Assembly (NCBI GenBank): GCA_030431185.1
Contig: JAUIJO010000093.1
Span: 1-11,011 of the forward strand
Source of the DNA: Gammaproteobacteria bacterium
GTDB lineage: Bacteria; Pseudomonadota; Gammaproteobacteria; Xanthomonadales; Xanthomonadaceae
Length of the DNA: 11,011 bases
Direction of reading: 5' to 3'
The position numbers and the translations under genes were made by a program. The notes under the pieces were generated by a model. It saw nothing but the letters and a program-made list of their open reading frames with translations, was not told where the DNA came from and did not search any database. Of this stretch, positions 1-8,412 are shown piece after piece; position 1 is the first letter of the stretch; the number at the start of each line of letters is the position of its first letter.

Positions 1-2334
1 GCCCTTGCTCTTGTGCAGGGTGACGATCTGGACGCGGCGCGCGTCGGACTCCAGCCGCAGCAACTGCGCTTCGTCGTCGCTGTCGGCATCGGCGATGCGT
101 CCCCGCAGCCAGTCGACCAGGCCATGCATGCCGAGCGCCCGCGCATCGGCTTCCTGCAGGAGCTCGCCGAGCTGCATCAGGTTGGTCAACCGGCGCTCGC
201 CATCGAGCAGCCCGAGCAGGCGCGGGGCATGGGTCGCGCACAGATCGGCGACCAGCGCCAACGGCCCGTTGCGCTGCCAGCGTTCGCGCCATTGCAAGGC
301 GGCGTGCTGCCAGTGCGCATGGCCGACGGGATCGGTGTCCAGCGCGGCGATGTCGGCCGCGTCACAGCCCACCAGCACCGTGGCGAGCGCCGCCCGCAGG
401 CGGCCGTCGTCGGCGGGTTGCAGCAGGGCTTCGAACAGGATGCGCAGCTCGCGCGCCTCGTCGGTGTCGAAGAGGCTCTGCTTGCCCGCGGCGACGGCGG
501 CGATGCCGACCCCCGCCAACGCGCGCTGGATGCGGCTGGCCTCCTTGTGGCTGCGCACCAGCACCGCGACGTCGCCGGCCCGGACCGGCCGGGCGACGCC
601 GTCCTGGTCCTGCAGGGTGGCGCGGCCTTCGCGGGCCTCCGACAGCACCCCGTGGATCGCGGCGACGCAGGCGGCGGTGGCGCACTCGCGGCTCTCCTCG
701 GCGGACATCGGGTCCAGGAGCTTCTCCTGCCCCTTGCGCTCGCCCTTCTCATGGACGCCCAGCTCGATCGGGAACCGGCACACGGTCAGGGCGGGGGCGG
801 GCTGGCCATCGCGGAGGAAGTTGCGGTCCTCGCGTCCACCACCGGCCAGGACGGGCTGGAAGTCGATGCCATCGACGACGAAAGCCACGTCTTCGTTGCG
901 AGCGGCGTTGGCGTACAAGGCAGCGATGGCGTCCAGTACCGACGGCCTTGAACGGAAATTGTGCGTGAGTGCGGGCGCCTCCCCGGCCAGCTGCTTCGCC
1001 GACAGGTAGGTCTGCACGTCGCCGCCGCGAAAGCCGTAGATCGCCTGCTTCGGATCCCCGATGAGGAACAGCGCCGGCAGGCGACCGGCTTCGTCGCCGC
1101 CGCCGAACACGCGCTGGAAGATCGACCACTGCCGCGCATCGGTGTCCTGGAACTCGTCGACCAGCGCGATGGCGTACTGGTCGCGCAGGCGTTGCGCCAG
1201 CACATCGCCCCGAGGTCCCTCAAGCGCATCGGCGAGGTGGCAGATCAGGTCGTCGTAGGTGCGCACGCGACGTTGCCGCTTGAGTGCGTCCAGCCGCTGG
1301 CGCGCGGCGTCGCGGATCCGGTGCAGCAGCACGATGCGACGGCCGGTCCGCCAGGCCTCGCGCCGCTCGCGCGCTTCGATCCAGTGGCCGATGGCATCGG
1401 ACAGCGCGGATCGCGGTGCGTCGTCCTCGCGGCCCTTGCGCAGCTTGCCCTTGATGTAGACGGGACCGAGACGCTCGATGCGCGGGTCGACCGCGCGTGT
1501 CGCATCGTCCTGCGTGCAGTATTCCGCGAGCGCGGACCCGGCGTCCTCCAGCAGGTCCTTCTGGTAGCCGGTCTTGTTGAGCACGCCGCCATCGAGCGCT
1601 GCGCGCATGGCATCGAGGAAGGCACCCCGGTCGGCGCTCCAGGCCAGACGCAACGCCTCGAACGCCGACTGCAGGGCGGGGAGCGGGTCCGGCTGGTCCA
1701 CGGGCGGCCCGGGGCGCAGCGCTGCGTCGCCGAGCAGGGCACGCAGGTCCTCGGCGAGCGCGTCGGGGTTCGACCACAGGTCGGTCAGCAGCGCGGCGTC
1801 GGCCGCATCGGCGGCGAAGGCGCGCCACAGGTCGGCGGCGAGCTCGCTGCGCAAGGCCTTGTCGCTGGTGAGCTGCTCGGGCGGGTCGAAGCCCTGTCCG
1901 CTTTCCAGCGCGTGCTCGGACAAGGCGCGGGTGCAGAAGCCGTGGATGGTGAAGATCGCGGCGAGGTCGATCTCGTGCACGGCCTGCTGCAGGCGACGGC
2001 GCAGCGCATCCGCGTCTTCGATGCCGGCGGCGAGGTGCTGCCGCAGGATCTCGCGGCCGATGCGGTCCTCGGCGTTGCCATCGTCGTGCGGCGTGGCGTC
2101 CTCATCGAGCAGTTGCAGCGTGCGCTCCAGGCGCGCGCGGATGCGATGGCGCAGTTCCTGCGTCGCGGCCTCGGTGAAGGTGACCGCGAGGACCTGGCCG
2201 ACGCGCAGCCCGCGTTCCACCACCAGGCGGGTCACCAGGGTCGCGAGGGTGAAGGTCTTGCCGGTGCCGGCGCTGGCCTCGATCAGGCGCACGCCATCCA
2301 GTGGCAGGTCGAGGTAGGGGTCGCGCGGCGTCAT
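1..2334 (-). CDS. recB: RecB, helicase-nuclease subunit of RecBCD (partial; 3' end beyond the left edge)
   Basis: RecB is the 3'-5' SF1 helicase and nuclease subunit of RecBCD, which processes double-strand DNA ends for RecA-dependent repair in the cytoplasm. The frame is open from the ATG at 2334 to position 1 (778 codons) with no stop. Visible helicase motifs are Walker A ASAGTGKT (residues 20-27, Lys26), TIHGFC (129-134), motif II DEFQDTD (393-399), motif III GDPKQAIYGFRGGD (426-439), NFRS (459-462), and motif V QIVTLHKSKG (769-778), where the window ends. The rest of motif V, motif VI and the C-terminal nuclease domain are therefore not seen. The ATG lies 5 bp after the recC stop and has only a weak Shine-Dalgarno, which suggests translational coupling to recC. 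E. coli RecB is about 1180 residues, so about a third is missing. The family assignment is secure. Confidence 0.95.
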   Translation of the reverse strand, partial: MTPRDPYLDLPLDGVRLIEASAGTGKTFTLATLVTRLVVERGLRVGQVLAVTFTEAATQELRHRIRARLERTLQLLDEDATPHDDGNAEDRIGREILRQHLAAGIEDADALRRRLQQAVHEIDLAAIFTIHGFCTRALSEHALESGQGFDPPEQLTSDKALRSELAADLWRAFAADAADAALLTDLWSNPDALAEDLRALLGDAALRPGPPVDQPDPLPALQSAFEALRLAWSADRGAFLDAMRAALDGGVLNKTGYQKDLLEDAGSALAEYCTQDDATRAVDPRIERLGPVYIKGKLRKGREDDAPRSALSDAIGHWIEARERREAWRTGRRIVLLHRIRDAARQRLDALKRQRRVRTYDDLICHLADALEGPRGDVLAQRLRDQYAIALVDEFQDTDARQWSIFQRVFGGGDEAGRLPALFLIGDPKQAIYGFRGGDVQTYLSAKQLAGEAPALTHNFRSRPSVLDAIAALYANAARNEDVAFVVDGIDFQPVLAGGGREDRNFLRDGQPAPALTVCRFPIELGVHEKGERKGQEKLLDPMSAEESRECATAACVAAIHGVLSEAREGRATLQDQDGVARPVRAGDVAVLVRSHKEASRIQRALAGVGIAAVAAGKQSLFDTDEARELRILFEALLQPADDGRLRAALATVLVGCDAADIAALDTDPVGHAHWQHAALQWRERWQRNGPLALVADLCATHAPRLLGLLDGERRLTNLMQLGELLQEADARALGMHGLVDWLRGRIADADSDDEAQLLRLESDARRVQIVTLHKSKG

Positions 2335-2339
2335 GGCAC

Positions 2340-5300
2340 TCACGGTCGGGCGCCTGCATCGGGCGCGACGTCGACAGGGGCGTCGACGCCCTCGTCGGCG
2401 AACCGGTGCGCGCGACCCTCGGTCAGGGTGTGGAAGATGCCCCACGTGACCTCGCGGAACCGGTCGAGGCGCTCGGGGTCGTCGACGCCCTCGGGGAAGG
2501 GCTCGCGGCCGCGCAGGGCGACCTGCACGGCGGGTTCGTGGCCTTCGCCCCAGCCGCCGTTGCTGCCGTTCCAGGCCTGCTCGGCCACGGCCAGCGCGCG
2601 CTCGGCGCGATCCTCGCTGAAGTAGGCCCAGCCGGTGCGCGGGGCGAACGGCAGCGGTTCGCGCAGGCCCTGTTCGCGCAGTTCAAGCAGACGGCGCAGC
2701 GCCTCGCGCGCCTCACCGGTCGCGACCGGGGCGTAGTCCATCCGGCCGGGCCGCTTGTCGGGGGTTTCGAAGAAGCGGGTCAGCGGGGTCGGCAGGCCTG
2801 CCGCGCACAGCGCCAGCCAGTCCAGTCCGTGCCGGATCACCTCCGGCCCTTTCAGCGGGCCGATCCGGACCCGGCCCAGGCCCGCGGGATACAGGTCGCC
2901 GACGCGGCCCTGCAGGCGAACGCCGCCCAGGTCGATGTCGACCGCCACCGATGTCGCCGCGTCCGCACCGCGCCATGCGACGAGGTTGTCCGCGTAGGGG
3001 CGTACCTCGCCCAGCACGCTTTCGAAGCTGGCGACGCCCAGGGGGCCAGCCGGCAGCAGGCCACGGGCACGCAGACGGGCATGCAGGCGCGTGCGCCAGG
3101 CAGCATCGCGCGGCTGCGCCGCCGGCGCCAGGCAGGCCTCGAGCAGGGCCTGCTGCAGGGCGTGGCGCGACAAGCCGGCCGCGACCGTCAGCGGCTCGGT
3201 GTCGTCCTCGGACGCGACCGGTCCGGGCAAGCGCAACGACAGGCGCTGCCTCAGGAACTCGCCGCTCGGGTCAAGCAGGAAACGTCGCAACGCGTCGATC
3301 GACAGCGTGACCGGGGTGTCGTCCGGTGCCGCGGGAGCGGGCGGCAGGCCCGTTGCGGCGAACGCAGGTGCTGGGTGCCGCGCGCTGCGGTCGCGATCGG
3401 CCGCCGGGTGCCACTCGGCGCGATAGCTGAAGCGGCGCGTCTCCGCGTCGTCCGAAGCGGCGTCACCGCCGGTCCCGAACGCCTGCGGTGAGAACGGCTG
3501 CAGTGGATGCCGGACCACCAGTCCGGGGCGCACGGCCTTGCTGTCGGCGTGGTGCGAGGCCGCCACGTCCAGCAGTTCCGACACCAGGACCGAGGGCTCG
3601 CGCACGCTGCCGTCGCGCGGGTCGGCACCGAGGTAACTGAGGTAGAACACGTCGCTCGCGGCGGCGAACAGTTGCAGGAACAGGAAGCGGTCGTCCTCGC
3701 GCAGCGAGCGGTCGCCGGGCTGGCGGCGCGGGGTACCCAGGTCCGCGGTCAGCTTGTTGAGGCCGGCGGCCGGATCGCGACGTGGATAGTCGCCGTCGTT
3801 CATTCCCAGCACGCCGATCACCCGGAACGGCAGCAAGCGCATCGGCACCATGCGCCCGAAACTGATGCCGCCGGTCAGCAACGGTGCGCGGGTGTCGGCG
3901 GCGCCGAGTTCGGCGGCGAAGTGCGCGCGCACCGCCTCGGGCGGCACATCCTGGTCGACGTTGGCCCGGGTGGCGGAACTGGCGAAGTCGTCGACCAGGC
4001 GCCGCAAGCGCTCCAGTGCGCGCAGGCCGGCGGTGTCGGTGGAGGTTTCCGGCACCAGTTCGGCCAGCAGCCCCAGCAGGCGTTCGCGCCAGCGCGCGGG
4101 CGTCATCGCCTGGCCCAGGCGCTGCTGGCCGCGTGCGAGCACGCGCAGCAGGCGCAGCAGCACGTCGAGGGCATCGAGCGCGCCGCCTTCCAGTCCGGTC
4201 CAGGGCGCGACCGTCTGTCCGGTGGTGTGGCCGATGTCGTCTTCGCTGCCGCTGGCATGCCCCAGCAAGAGGCGGTCGAGTGCGAACTGCCAGGTGAAGG
4301 CGTCGTCGGCGGGGGCCGCATGGGCCTCGCGATGGCGGGCGTCCAGGCCCCAGCGCGCGCCGGCGGCGCGCAGCCAGTGGTGCAGGCGATCGAACGCGTC
4401 GGCGTCGAGGCCGGCCGCGCGTGCCAGCGGCGGGCTGGCGAGCAGGTCGAGGGTTTCGTTCAGGCCGAAGCGCGCCAGCGGCAGGTCGAGCAGGCGCAGG
4501 AAGACCTCGGCCAGCGGCTCGCCCGCGAGCGGACTGGCATCGGCCAGCGCATACGGAATGAAGTCCGGCTGCCCGGCGCGACCGCCGAACACGGCTTCGA
4601 TGTGCGGGATGTAGGGGTCGATGTCCGGCGCCAGCACGGCGATATCACGCGGTTGCAGGCTCGGGTCGTGTTCCAGCAGGTCGCGCAACTGGTCGTGCAG
4701 CACCTGCACCTCGCGCAATCGCGTATGGCAGGCATGCACCTGCAGGCTGCGGTCGCCGCGGTCCAGTTGCGGCCGCGGCGGGCCGGACGGGCGGGGATTG
4801 CGATGGAACAGGTCGTGCTGCAACCAGGCGAGCAGTCGCGTCGTGGGGGGATGGTCGGCGTCGTCGTGCTGCGGTCGCGCATGCACGGCGATCTCGAAAC
4901 TGGGATGCACGGTTTCGTAGTCGCCCAGCATCGCCACGAAATCGCGTCCGGCCGCCCCCCAGGCCTGCAGCAGCGGATTCTCGCCGGGGCCGTCGGTCGC
5001 GGTGCCGGCGAGCATGTCGCGCCAGTGTTCGGACGCGGTGCGCAGGTCGCCCCACCACAGGCCGACCGGCGTGGGCATGTAGAAGTGCAGCGGCCCCACG
5101 CGCGCCTGCGTCGCGATCACCCGGAGCACGTCAGGCGACACGTTGAGGGTGCCGAAGGCGAACAGCCGTGCCGGCAGGCCCTGCGGCAGCGGACCGTCAT
5201 GCGGGCCGAACCGCGACAGGTAGCGGTCGATGCGGCGGGCACGATGCGCCTGCCCGCCCGCGACATGCCGCCACAGTTCGGCCTGAGGGTCGAGCCTGCT

Positions 5301-5786
5301 CAGCTGGGGCTGCTGCTCCCAGTCCAGCAGCATGCCGCGCCGCCACGCCTGGTACTTCTCGAAGATGCCGGCCAGTTCGACCGCCAGCGCCCAGGGCTTG
5401 AGCGGATCGGCGTCGCCCAGGTAGGCGCGCAGCGAGGCCATCGCCGGCCGCGCCATCAGCGCGGGGTCGGTCAGCGCCGCGTACAGGCGCCAGCGCAACG
5501 CGGCGTTGTCGAAGTCCTCCGCGGCGTCGGCGGGGTCGCCGTTGCCGTCCAGGGCCTGGCGGACGAACTCGCCCGGGGTCAGGAACTCGAGGTTGGCGGC
5601 GACGCCGTGCGCCTGCGCCAGGGTCGCCTGCAGCCAGCGCTTCATCGCCACCTGCGGGATCAGCACCACGTCCGGTGCCAGCAGGGCTTGGCCCGGCGCG
5701 GGCTCGCGCAGGGCGTCGGCCATGAGGCCGGCCAGCAGGTCCAGGGCGTTCGAGTGGTAGAGGCGGAAGTCGGGGGGCGACGGCAT
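2340..5786 (-). CDS. recC: RecC, Chi-recognition subunit of RecBCD
   Basis: RecC is the non-catalytic scaffold of RecBCD that splits the duplex and reads Chi. The predicted protein is 1148 residues, close to the E. coli length of about 1120. The N-terminus (FRLYHSNALDLLAGLM, then QVAMKRWLQATLAQ and GVAANLEFLTP) matches the start of known RecC proteins. The central LGMNDGDYPRRD block (around 660-671) and the GDRSLREDDRFLFLQL block (around 693-708) are strong RecC signatures. The segment SIDALRRFLLDPSGEFLRQR (around 830-850) opens the nuclease-like C-terminal domain, and WAYFSEDRAERAL is near residue 1050. The frame stays open upstream through the divergent porin as antisense, but homology begins at the ATG at 5786, which fixes the start. 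The Shine-Dalgarno is weak. recB follows after 5 bp, so the two form one transcription unit. Confidence 0.95.
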   Translation of the reverse strand: MPSPPDFRLYHSNALDLLAGLMADALREPAPGQALLAPDVVLIPQVAMKRWLQATLAQAHGVAANLEFLTPGEFVRQALDGNGDPADAAEDFDNAALRWRLYAALTDPALMARPAMASLRAYLGDADPLKPWALAVELAGIFEKYQAWRRGMLLDWEQQPQLSRLDPQAELWRHVAGGQAHRARRIDRYLSRFGPHDGPLPQGLPARLFAFGTLNVSPDVLRVIATQARVGPLHFYMPTPVGLWWGDLRTASEHWRDMLAGTATDGPGENPLLQAWGAAGRDFVAMLGDYETVHPSFEIAVHARPQHDDADHPPTTRLLAWLQHDLFHRNPRPSGPPRPQLDRGDRSLQVHACHTRLREVQVLHDQLRDLLEHDPSLQPRDIAVLAPDIDPYIPHIEAVFGGRAGQPDFIPYALADASPLAGEPLAEVFLRLLDLPLARFGLNETLDLLASPPLARAAGLDADAFDRLHHWLRAAGARWGLDARHREAHAAPADDAFTWQFALDRLLLGHASGSEDDIGHTTGQTVAPWTGLEGGALDALDVLLRLLRVLARGQQRLGQAMTPARWRERLLGLLAELVPETSTDTAGLRALERLRRLVDDFASSATRANVDQDVPPEAVRAHFAAELGAADTRAPLLTGGISFGRMVPMRLLPFRVIGVLGMNDGDYPRRDPAAGLNKLTADLGTPRRQPGDRSLREDDRFLFLQLFAAASDVFYLSYLGADPRDGSVREPSVLVSELLDVAASHHADSKAVRPGLVVRHPLQPFSPQAFGTGGDAASDDAETRRFSYRAEWHPAADRDRSARHPAPAFAATGLPPAPAAPDDTPVTLSIDALRRFLLDPSGEFLRQRLSLRLPGPVASEDDTEPLTVAAGLSRHALQQALLEACLAPAAQPRDAAWRTRLHARLRARGLLPAGPLGVASFESVLGEVRPYADNLVAWRGADAATSVAVDIDLGGVRLQGRVGDLYPAGLGRVRIGPLKGPEVIRHGLDWLALCAAGLPTPLTRFFETPDKRPGRMDYAPVATGEAREALRRLLELREQGLREPLPFAPRTGWAYFSEDRAERALAVAEQAWNGSNGGWGEGHEPAVQVALRGREPFPEGVDDPERLDRFREVTWGIFHTLTEGRAHRFADEGVDAPVDVAPDAGARP

Positions 5787-5918
5787 CGGCCCATCATGCC
5801 GGACCGCGGTCGCAGGGCGTGAGAGGCCCGGCGACACCGGGCCCCGGAGGGGTGACAAGGCCTGCCCGGCGGGTCCATGCTTGGGGCACCCTCCCGGAGC
5901 CCCTGCAGGACGGACGAT
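5787..5918. promoter_or_regulatory. Divergent intergenic region between recC and the porin
   Basis: These 132 bp separate two divergent start codons and so should hold both promoters, but I see no convincing -35/-10 pair on either strand, nor an evident Pho-box-like direct repeat. Visible elements are a perfect 7-bp inverted repeat (5825-5843), a looser GGGGC-N11-GCCCC dyad (5883-5903), and a Shine-Dalgarno AGGA at 5907-5910, 8 nt before the porin ATG. Confidence 0.5.
5825..5843. repeat. Short perfect inverted repeat GGCCCGG-N5-CCGGGCC
   Basis: Seven-base arms at 5825-5831 and 5837-5843 flank CGACA. There is no T-tract on either side, so it is not a typical intrinsic terminator. It could be an operator or a chance GC-rich dyad. 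Confidence 0.4.
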
Positions 5919-7214
5919 ATGTCGTGGATTACGATGCGCGTCTTGCCTCCCGGCCTGTTGGCCCTGACCCTGCTGGCCGCGGCACCGCTCGCGATGGCCC
6001 AGTCGCCCGAGAGCGACCTGCCCGACCAGGTCGACTCGAGTGGCCTGCGGGGTTTCAACGACTATGCGATCCCGGAGCTGCCGCAAGGCCTGCTGGAGGA
6101 ATTGCAGGACGACGAAGGGGCGTTCACCTGGCAGCCCGGCGTGGTGCTGCTGTACGACTGGAACGCGATCGACCAGGACGCCGTGACCGAGGCGGCGGTC
6201 GGTGCCCAGGGCCATGACGACGAATGGCGCGCGATCCGCTTCACCAACCGCGGGCGCATCGGCCACTCGGGCAAGCTGACCTATCTCTTCAGCTTCGAGT
6301 ACAAGGGCTTCAACAAGAACCCCGGCGATCCGGACTGGTCGTGGACCGACGTCCAGCTGAAATACGACTTCGGTGACGCCGGCAGCCTGATGGTGGGGAA
6401 GATCAAGGAAGCGTCCGTGTACGAGATGGTCGGGGATTCGGCCAACCTGCCGCACCAGGAACGGGTGCTCAGCCCGTTCTTCCAGTCGCGTTCGGTCGGC
6501 GTCAACTGGCTGCGCTCCTGGGGCGGCGAGCGGGGCACCTTCGAGCTCGGGGCCTACAACGATGCCTGGTCGCAGCAGGGCGACGTGGACATCGGCGAGC
6601 GGGGCAACCACCTCGCCGCCCGCATCACCGGCCTGGCCTGGTGGCAGGAGGACGGGGCCCGCTTCCTGCACCTGGGCGCCAGCGTACGCCACGTCGAGGA
6701 CAACGACGGCATCCTGAATTTCCGCGGCAGGCCGGCGTCGAACGTGCTGCCGAACTACGTCAACACCGGGGACTTCGCCGCCGACAGCGCGAATTTCCTC
6801 GGCCTCGAAGCCCTGTGGAACCATGGGCCGGTGTCGGTGCTGGGCGAATGGGTGGTCAACCAGGTCGACGCGCCGTTGCATGGCGATCCGCGCTTCCATG
6901 GCTGGTACGTCACCGGGTCCTGGGTGCTGACCGGCGAGACGCGGCCCTACGACCGCAAGGTCGGCTACGCGCGCCGCGTGTTGCCCGAGGGGCATTGGGG
7001 TGCGATGGAACTGATCGGGCGCGTGGGCGGCGCCGACCTTTCCGATGCCGGCATCGACGGCGGCGCCTTCCGGATCGCCACGCTGGGCGCGAACTGGTGG
7101 GCGACCCGCCGCCTGAAAATGGGCGTGCAGTGGACGCGCACCGACCTCGACGCACCCGGCGGCGGCTCGGGCAGCACCGACGCCATCCAGACCCGGCTGC
7201 AGTGGGTGTATTGA
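5919..7214 (+). CDS. Outer-membrane porin, phosphate-selective porin O/P (OprO/OprP) family
   Basis: The predicted 431-residue protein begins with a signal peptide (MSWITMRVLPPGLLAL..., hydrophobic core about 8-24). A signal peptidase I site is likely after AMA at residue 27. The mature protein has the alternating polar/aromatic strands of a beta-barrel and ends in WVY; a terminal aromatic residue is usual for barrel assembly. The block WYVTGSWVLTGETRPYDRK (329-347) and the closing strand IQTRLQWVY resemble OprO/OprP porins, trimeric channels that admit phosphate, polyphosphate or other anions. Substrate cannot be read from the sequence. The ATG at 5919 is chosen over an in-frame ATG at 5877 because AGGA lies 8 nt upstream and the signal peptide starts there; 5934 is a further alternative without a Shine-Dalgarno. 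It is a single gene, divergent from recC and convergent with the LysR gene, with no visible functional link to either. Confidence 0.85.
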   Translation: MSWITMRVLPPGLLALTLLAAAPLAMAQSPESDLPDQVDSSGLRGFNDYAIPELPQGLLEELQDDEGAFTWQPGVVLLYDWNAIDQDAVTEAAVGAQGHDDEWRAIRFTNRGRIGHSGKLTYLFSFEYKGFNKNPGDPDWSWTDVQLKYDFGDAGSLMVGKIKEASVYEMVGDSANLPHQERVLSPFFQSRSVGVNWLRSWGGERGTFELGAYNDAWSQQGDVDIGERGNHLAARITGLAWWQEDGARFLHLGASVRHVEDNDGILNFRGRPASNVLPNYVNTGDFAADSANFLGLEALWNHGPVSVLGEWVVNQVDAPLHGDPRFHGWYVTGSWVLTGETRPYDRKVGYARRVLPEGHWGAMELIGRVGGADLSDAGIDGGAFRIATLGANWWATRRLKMGVQWTRTDLDAPGGGSGSTDAIQTRLQWVY

Positions 7215-7230
7215 GCGCGCCGCGGCGCGC
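7215..7230. terminator. Palindrome between convergent genes, possible bidirectional terminator
   Basis: GCGCGCCGCGGCGCGC starts right after the porin stop and is a perfect 16-bp palindrome; as RNA it folds to a 6-bp stem with a CGCG loop on either strand. It fills most of the 22 bp between the porin stop and the LysR stop. No T-tract follows on either strand, so classic intrinsic termination is doubtful. The position between convergent genes is what favours the call. Confidence 0.4.
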
Positions 7231-7236
7231 GCGGCG

Positions 7237-8289
7237 TCAGGCGGGCGTCTTCTCCCGGACCTTGCCGAGCGCCTTGCGGGTCGTCGCGGCCGCGGATGCC
7301 TTGTCGAGCTCGGCGCGGATCATGGCCTCGTGCGCGGCGTCGCCCTGCTGGCAGGTGCGGCGCACGTCCGGGCACATGTGTTCCATGTAGTCCACGTCCA
7401 TGTTGACGCGCTCGACCAGGAAATCGACGAACGCGCGCACCTTGGGTGACTGCACGTGGCCGCGCGGGAACACCGCGTTGAATTCGTACTCGGGCCCGTT
7501 CCAGCCATCGAGCACGCGCTTGAGGTAGCCCTTCTCGACGTAGGGACGGACCTTCGCGGCGATGGTCAGCAGCATCGCCTCGCCGCACAGCATCGCGCCG
7601 CTCAGCGCGGCCGGGTCGTTGGCGACCATCACCGGGTCGATCCGGTAGTCGACCGGACCGTCGCCACCGTCCAGGGTCCAGCTGAACTGGCCGTTGCGGC
7701 CGTGCTTGCTCATCGCCAGGGTGCGGTGGTGCTGCAACTCGTCCGGGTGCAGCGGCTCGCCGTGGCGTTCGATGTAATGCGGGCTGGCGTAGATCTGGGT
7801 ACGCAACACGCCCAGCCGGCGCGCCACCAGGTTGGAGTCGGGAAGCGCGCCCAGGCGCAGGGCGACGTCGATTTCCTTGTCGACCAGGTCGATCGTGTCG
7901 TTGCTCAGCACCATCTCCACGCGCACCTCGGGATGGCGCGCGTGGAACTCGCCCAGCAGGGGCGAGATCCGGTCGATGCCCAGCGAGTACGGCGCGGTCA
8001 CCCGCAGCCAGCCGCGTGGGCCGGCCTGCAGCTGGCCGACGGCGCTCTCGGCCTCGTCCAGTTCTCGGGCGATGCGCTGGCAATGTTCGTAGTAGACCTT
8101 GCCCGCTTCGGTCAGGCCGAGCTTGCGGGTCGTGCGATGCAGCAGTTGCGCGCCCAGGCGGGTTTCCAGTTCCTGCACCTTGCGGCTGACCGAGGTCTTG
8201 GGCAGGCGCAGGGTGCGGGCGGCGCCGATGAAGCTTCCGGCTTCCACCACCTTGACGAAGATCAGGGTGTCGTTGAGATCGCGGGCCAT
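7237..8289 (-). CDS. LysR-type transcriptional regulator, probable regulator of the divergent efflux operon
   Basis: The 350-residue protein has an N-terminal winged helix-turn-helix (residues about 5-63: FVKVVEAGSFIGAARTL, then LPKTSVSRKVQELETRLG and LLHRTTRKLGLTEAG). A linker helix and a two-lobed effector-binding domain (about 90-295) follow. It falls in the large LysR group that includes CrgA-like proteins. The start is supported by AGGAA 6 nt upstream of the ATG at 8289. It is divergent from an SDR/RND-adaptor operon, the arrangement of SmeRv with smeU1VWU2X in Stenotrophomonas, and similar to the MexT-mexEF association in Pseudomonas. The inferred role is therefore control of that operon in response to a small ligand or redox signal. 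The protein is about 50 residues longer than a typical LysR: after residue 296 there is a tail with Cys306 and Cys313 and a Lys/Ala-rich end. The effector is unknown. Confidence 0.9.
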   Translation of the reverse strand: MARDLNDTLIFVKVVEAGSFIGAARTLRLPKTSVSRKVQELETRLGAQLLHRTTRKLGLTEAGKVYYEHCQRIARELDEAESAVGQLQAGPRGWLRVTAPYSLGIDRISPLLGEFHARHPEVRVEMVLSNDTIDLVDKEIDVALRLGALPDSNLVARRLGVLRTQIYASPHYIERHGEPLHPDELQHHRTLAMSKHGRNGQFSWTLDGGDGPVDYRIDPVMVANDPAALSGAMLCGEAMLLTIAAKVRPYVEKGYLKRVLDGWNGPEYEFNAVFPRGHVQSPKVRAFVDFLVERVNMDVDYMEHMCPDVRRTCQQGDAAHEAMIRAELDKASAAATTRKALGKVREKTPA

Positions 8290-8329
8290 GGGGGGTTCCT
8301 GGAGGGGAGAGGGGTATTGGACCGATTGC

Positions 8330-8362
8330 GGAACAATTATTCCCTGATTTGCCGACTAATCA
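8330..8362. promoter_or_regulatory. Two adjacent dyads, candidate LysR-family operator
   Basis: GGAAcAATTaTTCC (8330-8343, 12 of 14 positions symmetric) is followed by the perfect dyad TGATT-N8-AATCA (8345-8362), with centres 17 bp apart. The second covers the -35 and part of the spacer of the proposed LysR promoter, and the first covers its -10. LysR proteins commonly bind two adjacent dyads between themselves and a divergent target and repress their own gene. The usual T-N11-A motif occurs once loosely (T8327/A8339) but is not exact in the second dyad. Confidence 0.4.
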
Positions 8363-8363
8363 A
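8336..8363 (-). promoter_or_regulatory. Sigma70-like promoter for the LysR gene
   Basis: On the minus strand, TTGATT (8363-8358) and AATAAT (8341-8336) are separated by 16 bp. They match the -35 consensus at 4/6 and the -10 at 5/6. Transcription would start near 8329, giving a leader of about 40 nt before the ATG at 8289. It sits in a 41-bp stretch of about 39% GC (8325-8365), which stands out in this GC-rich window. Assigned by eye only. Confidence 0.5.
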
Positions 8364-8412
8364 GTACCGCCCGGCGGCGTAGTCTGGCCACCAGTTTCCA
8401 CGGGAGCCCCCC

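Noticed and set aside
1..2334. Possible fragmentation of recB into several small minus-strand genes
   Set aside because: Reading the frame codon by codon from 2334 to 1 shows no stop and all motifs in order; the short minus-strand frames here are other-frame shadows.
5..2625. Long plus-strand open frames opposite recB (5-1009, 13-951, 961-2625)
   Set aside because: They mirror the recB reading frame, which carries all expected helicase motifs; the plus-strand products are compositionally biased and have no family signature.
3507..5822. A 771-codon open frame on the plus strand opposite recC
   Set aside because: It is antisense to a clearly recognised recC. Its protein is rich in Gln, His, Arg, Gly and Val with no domain; GC-rich codon bias commonly keeps such antisense frames open.
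5787..6995. Upstream extension of the recC frame to 6995 on the minus strand
   Set aside because: RecC homology begins at 5786, and the extension is antisense to the porin, which has a signal peptide, Shine-Dalgarno and family motifs.
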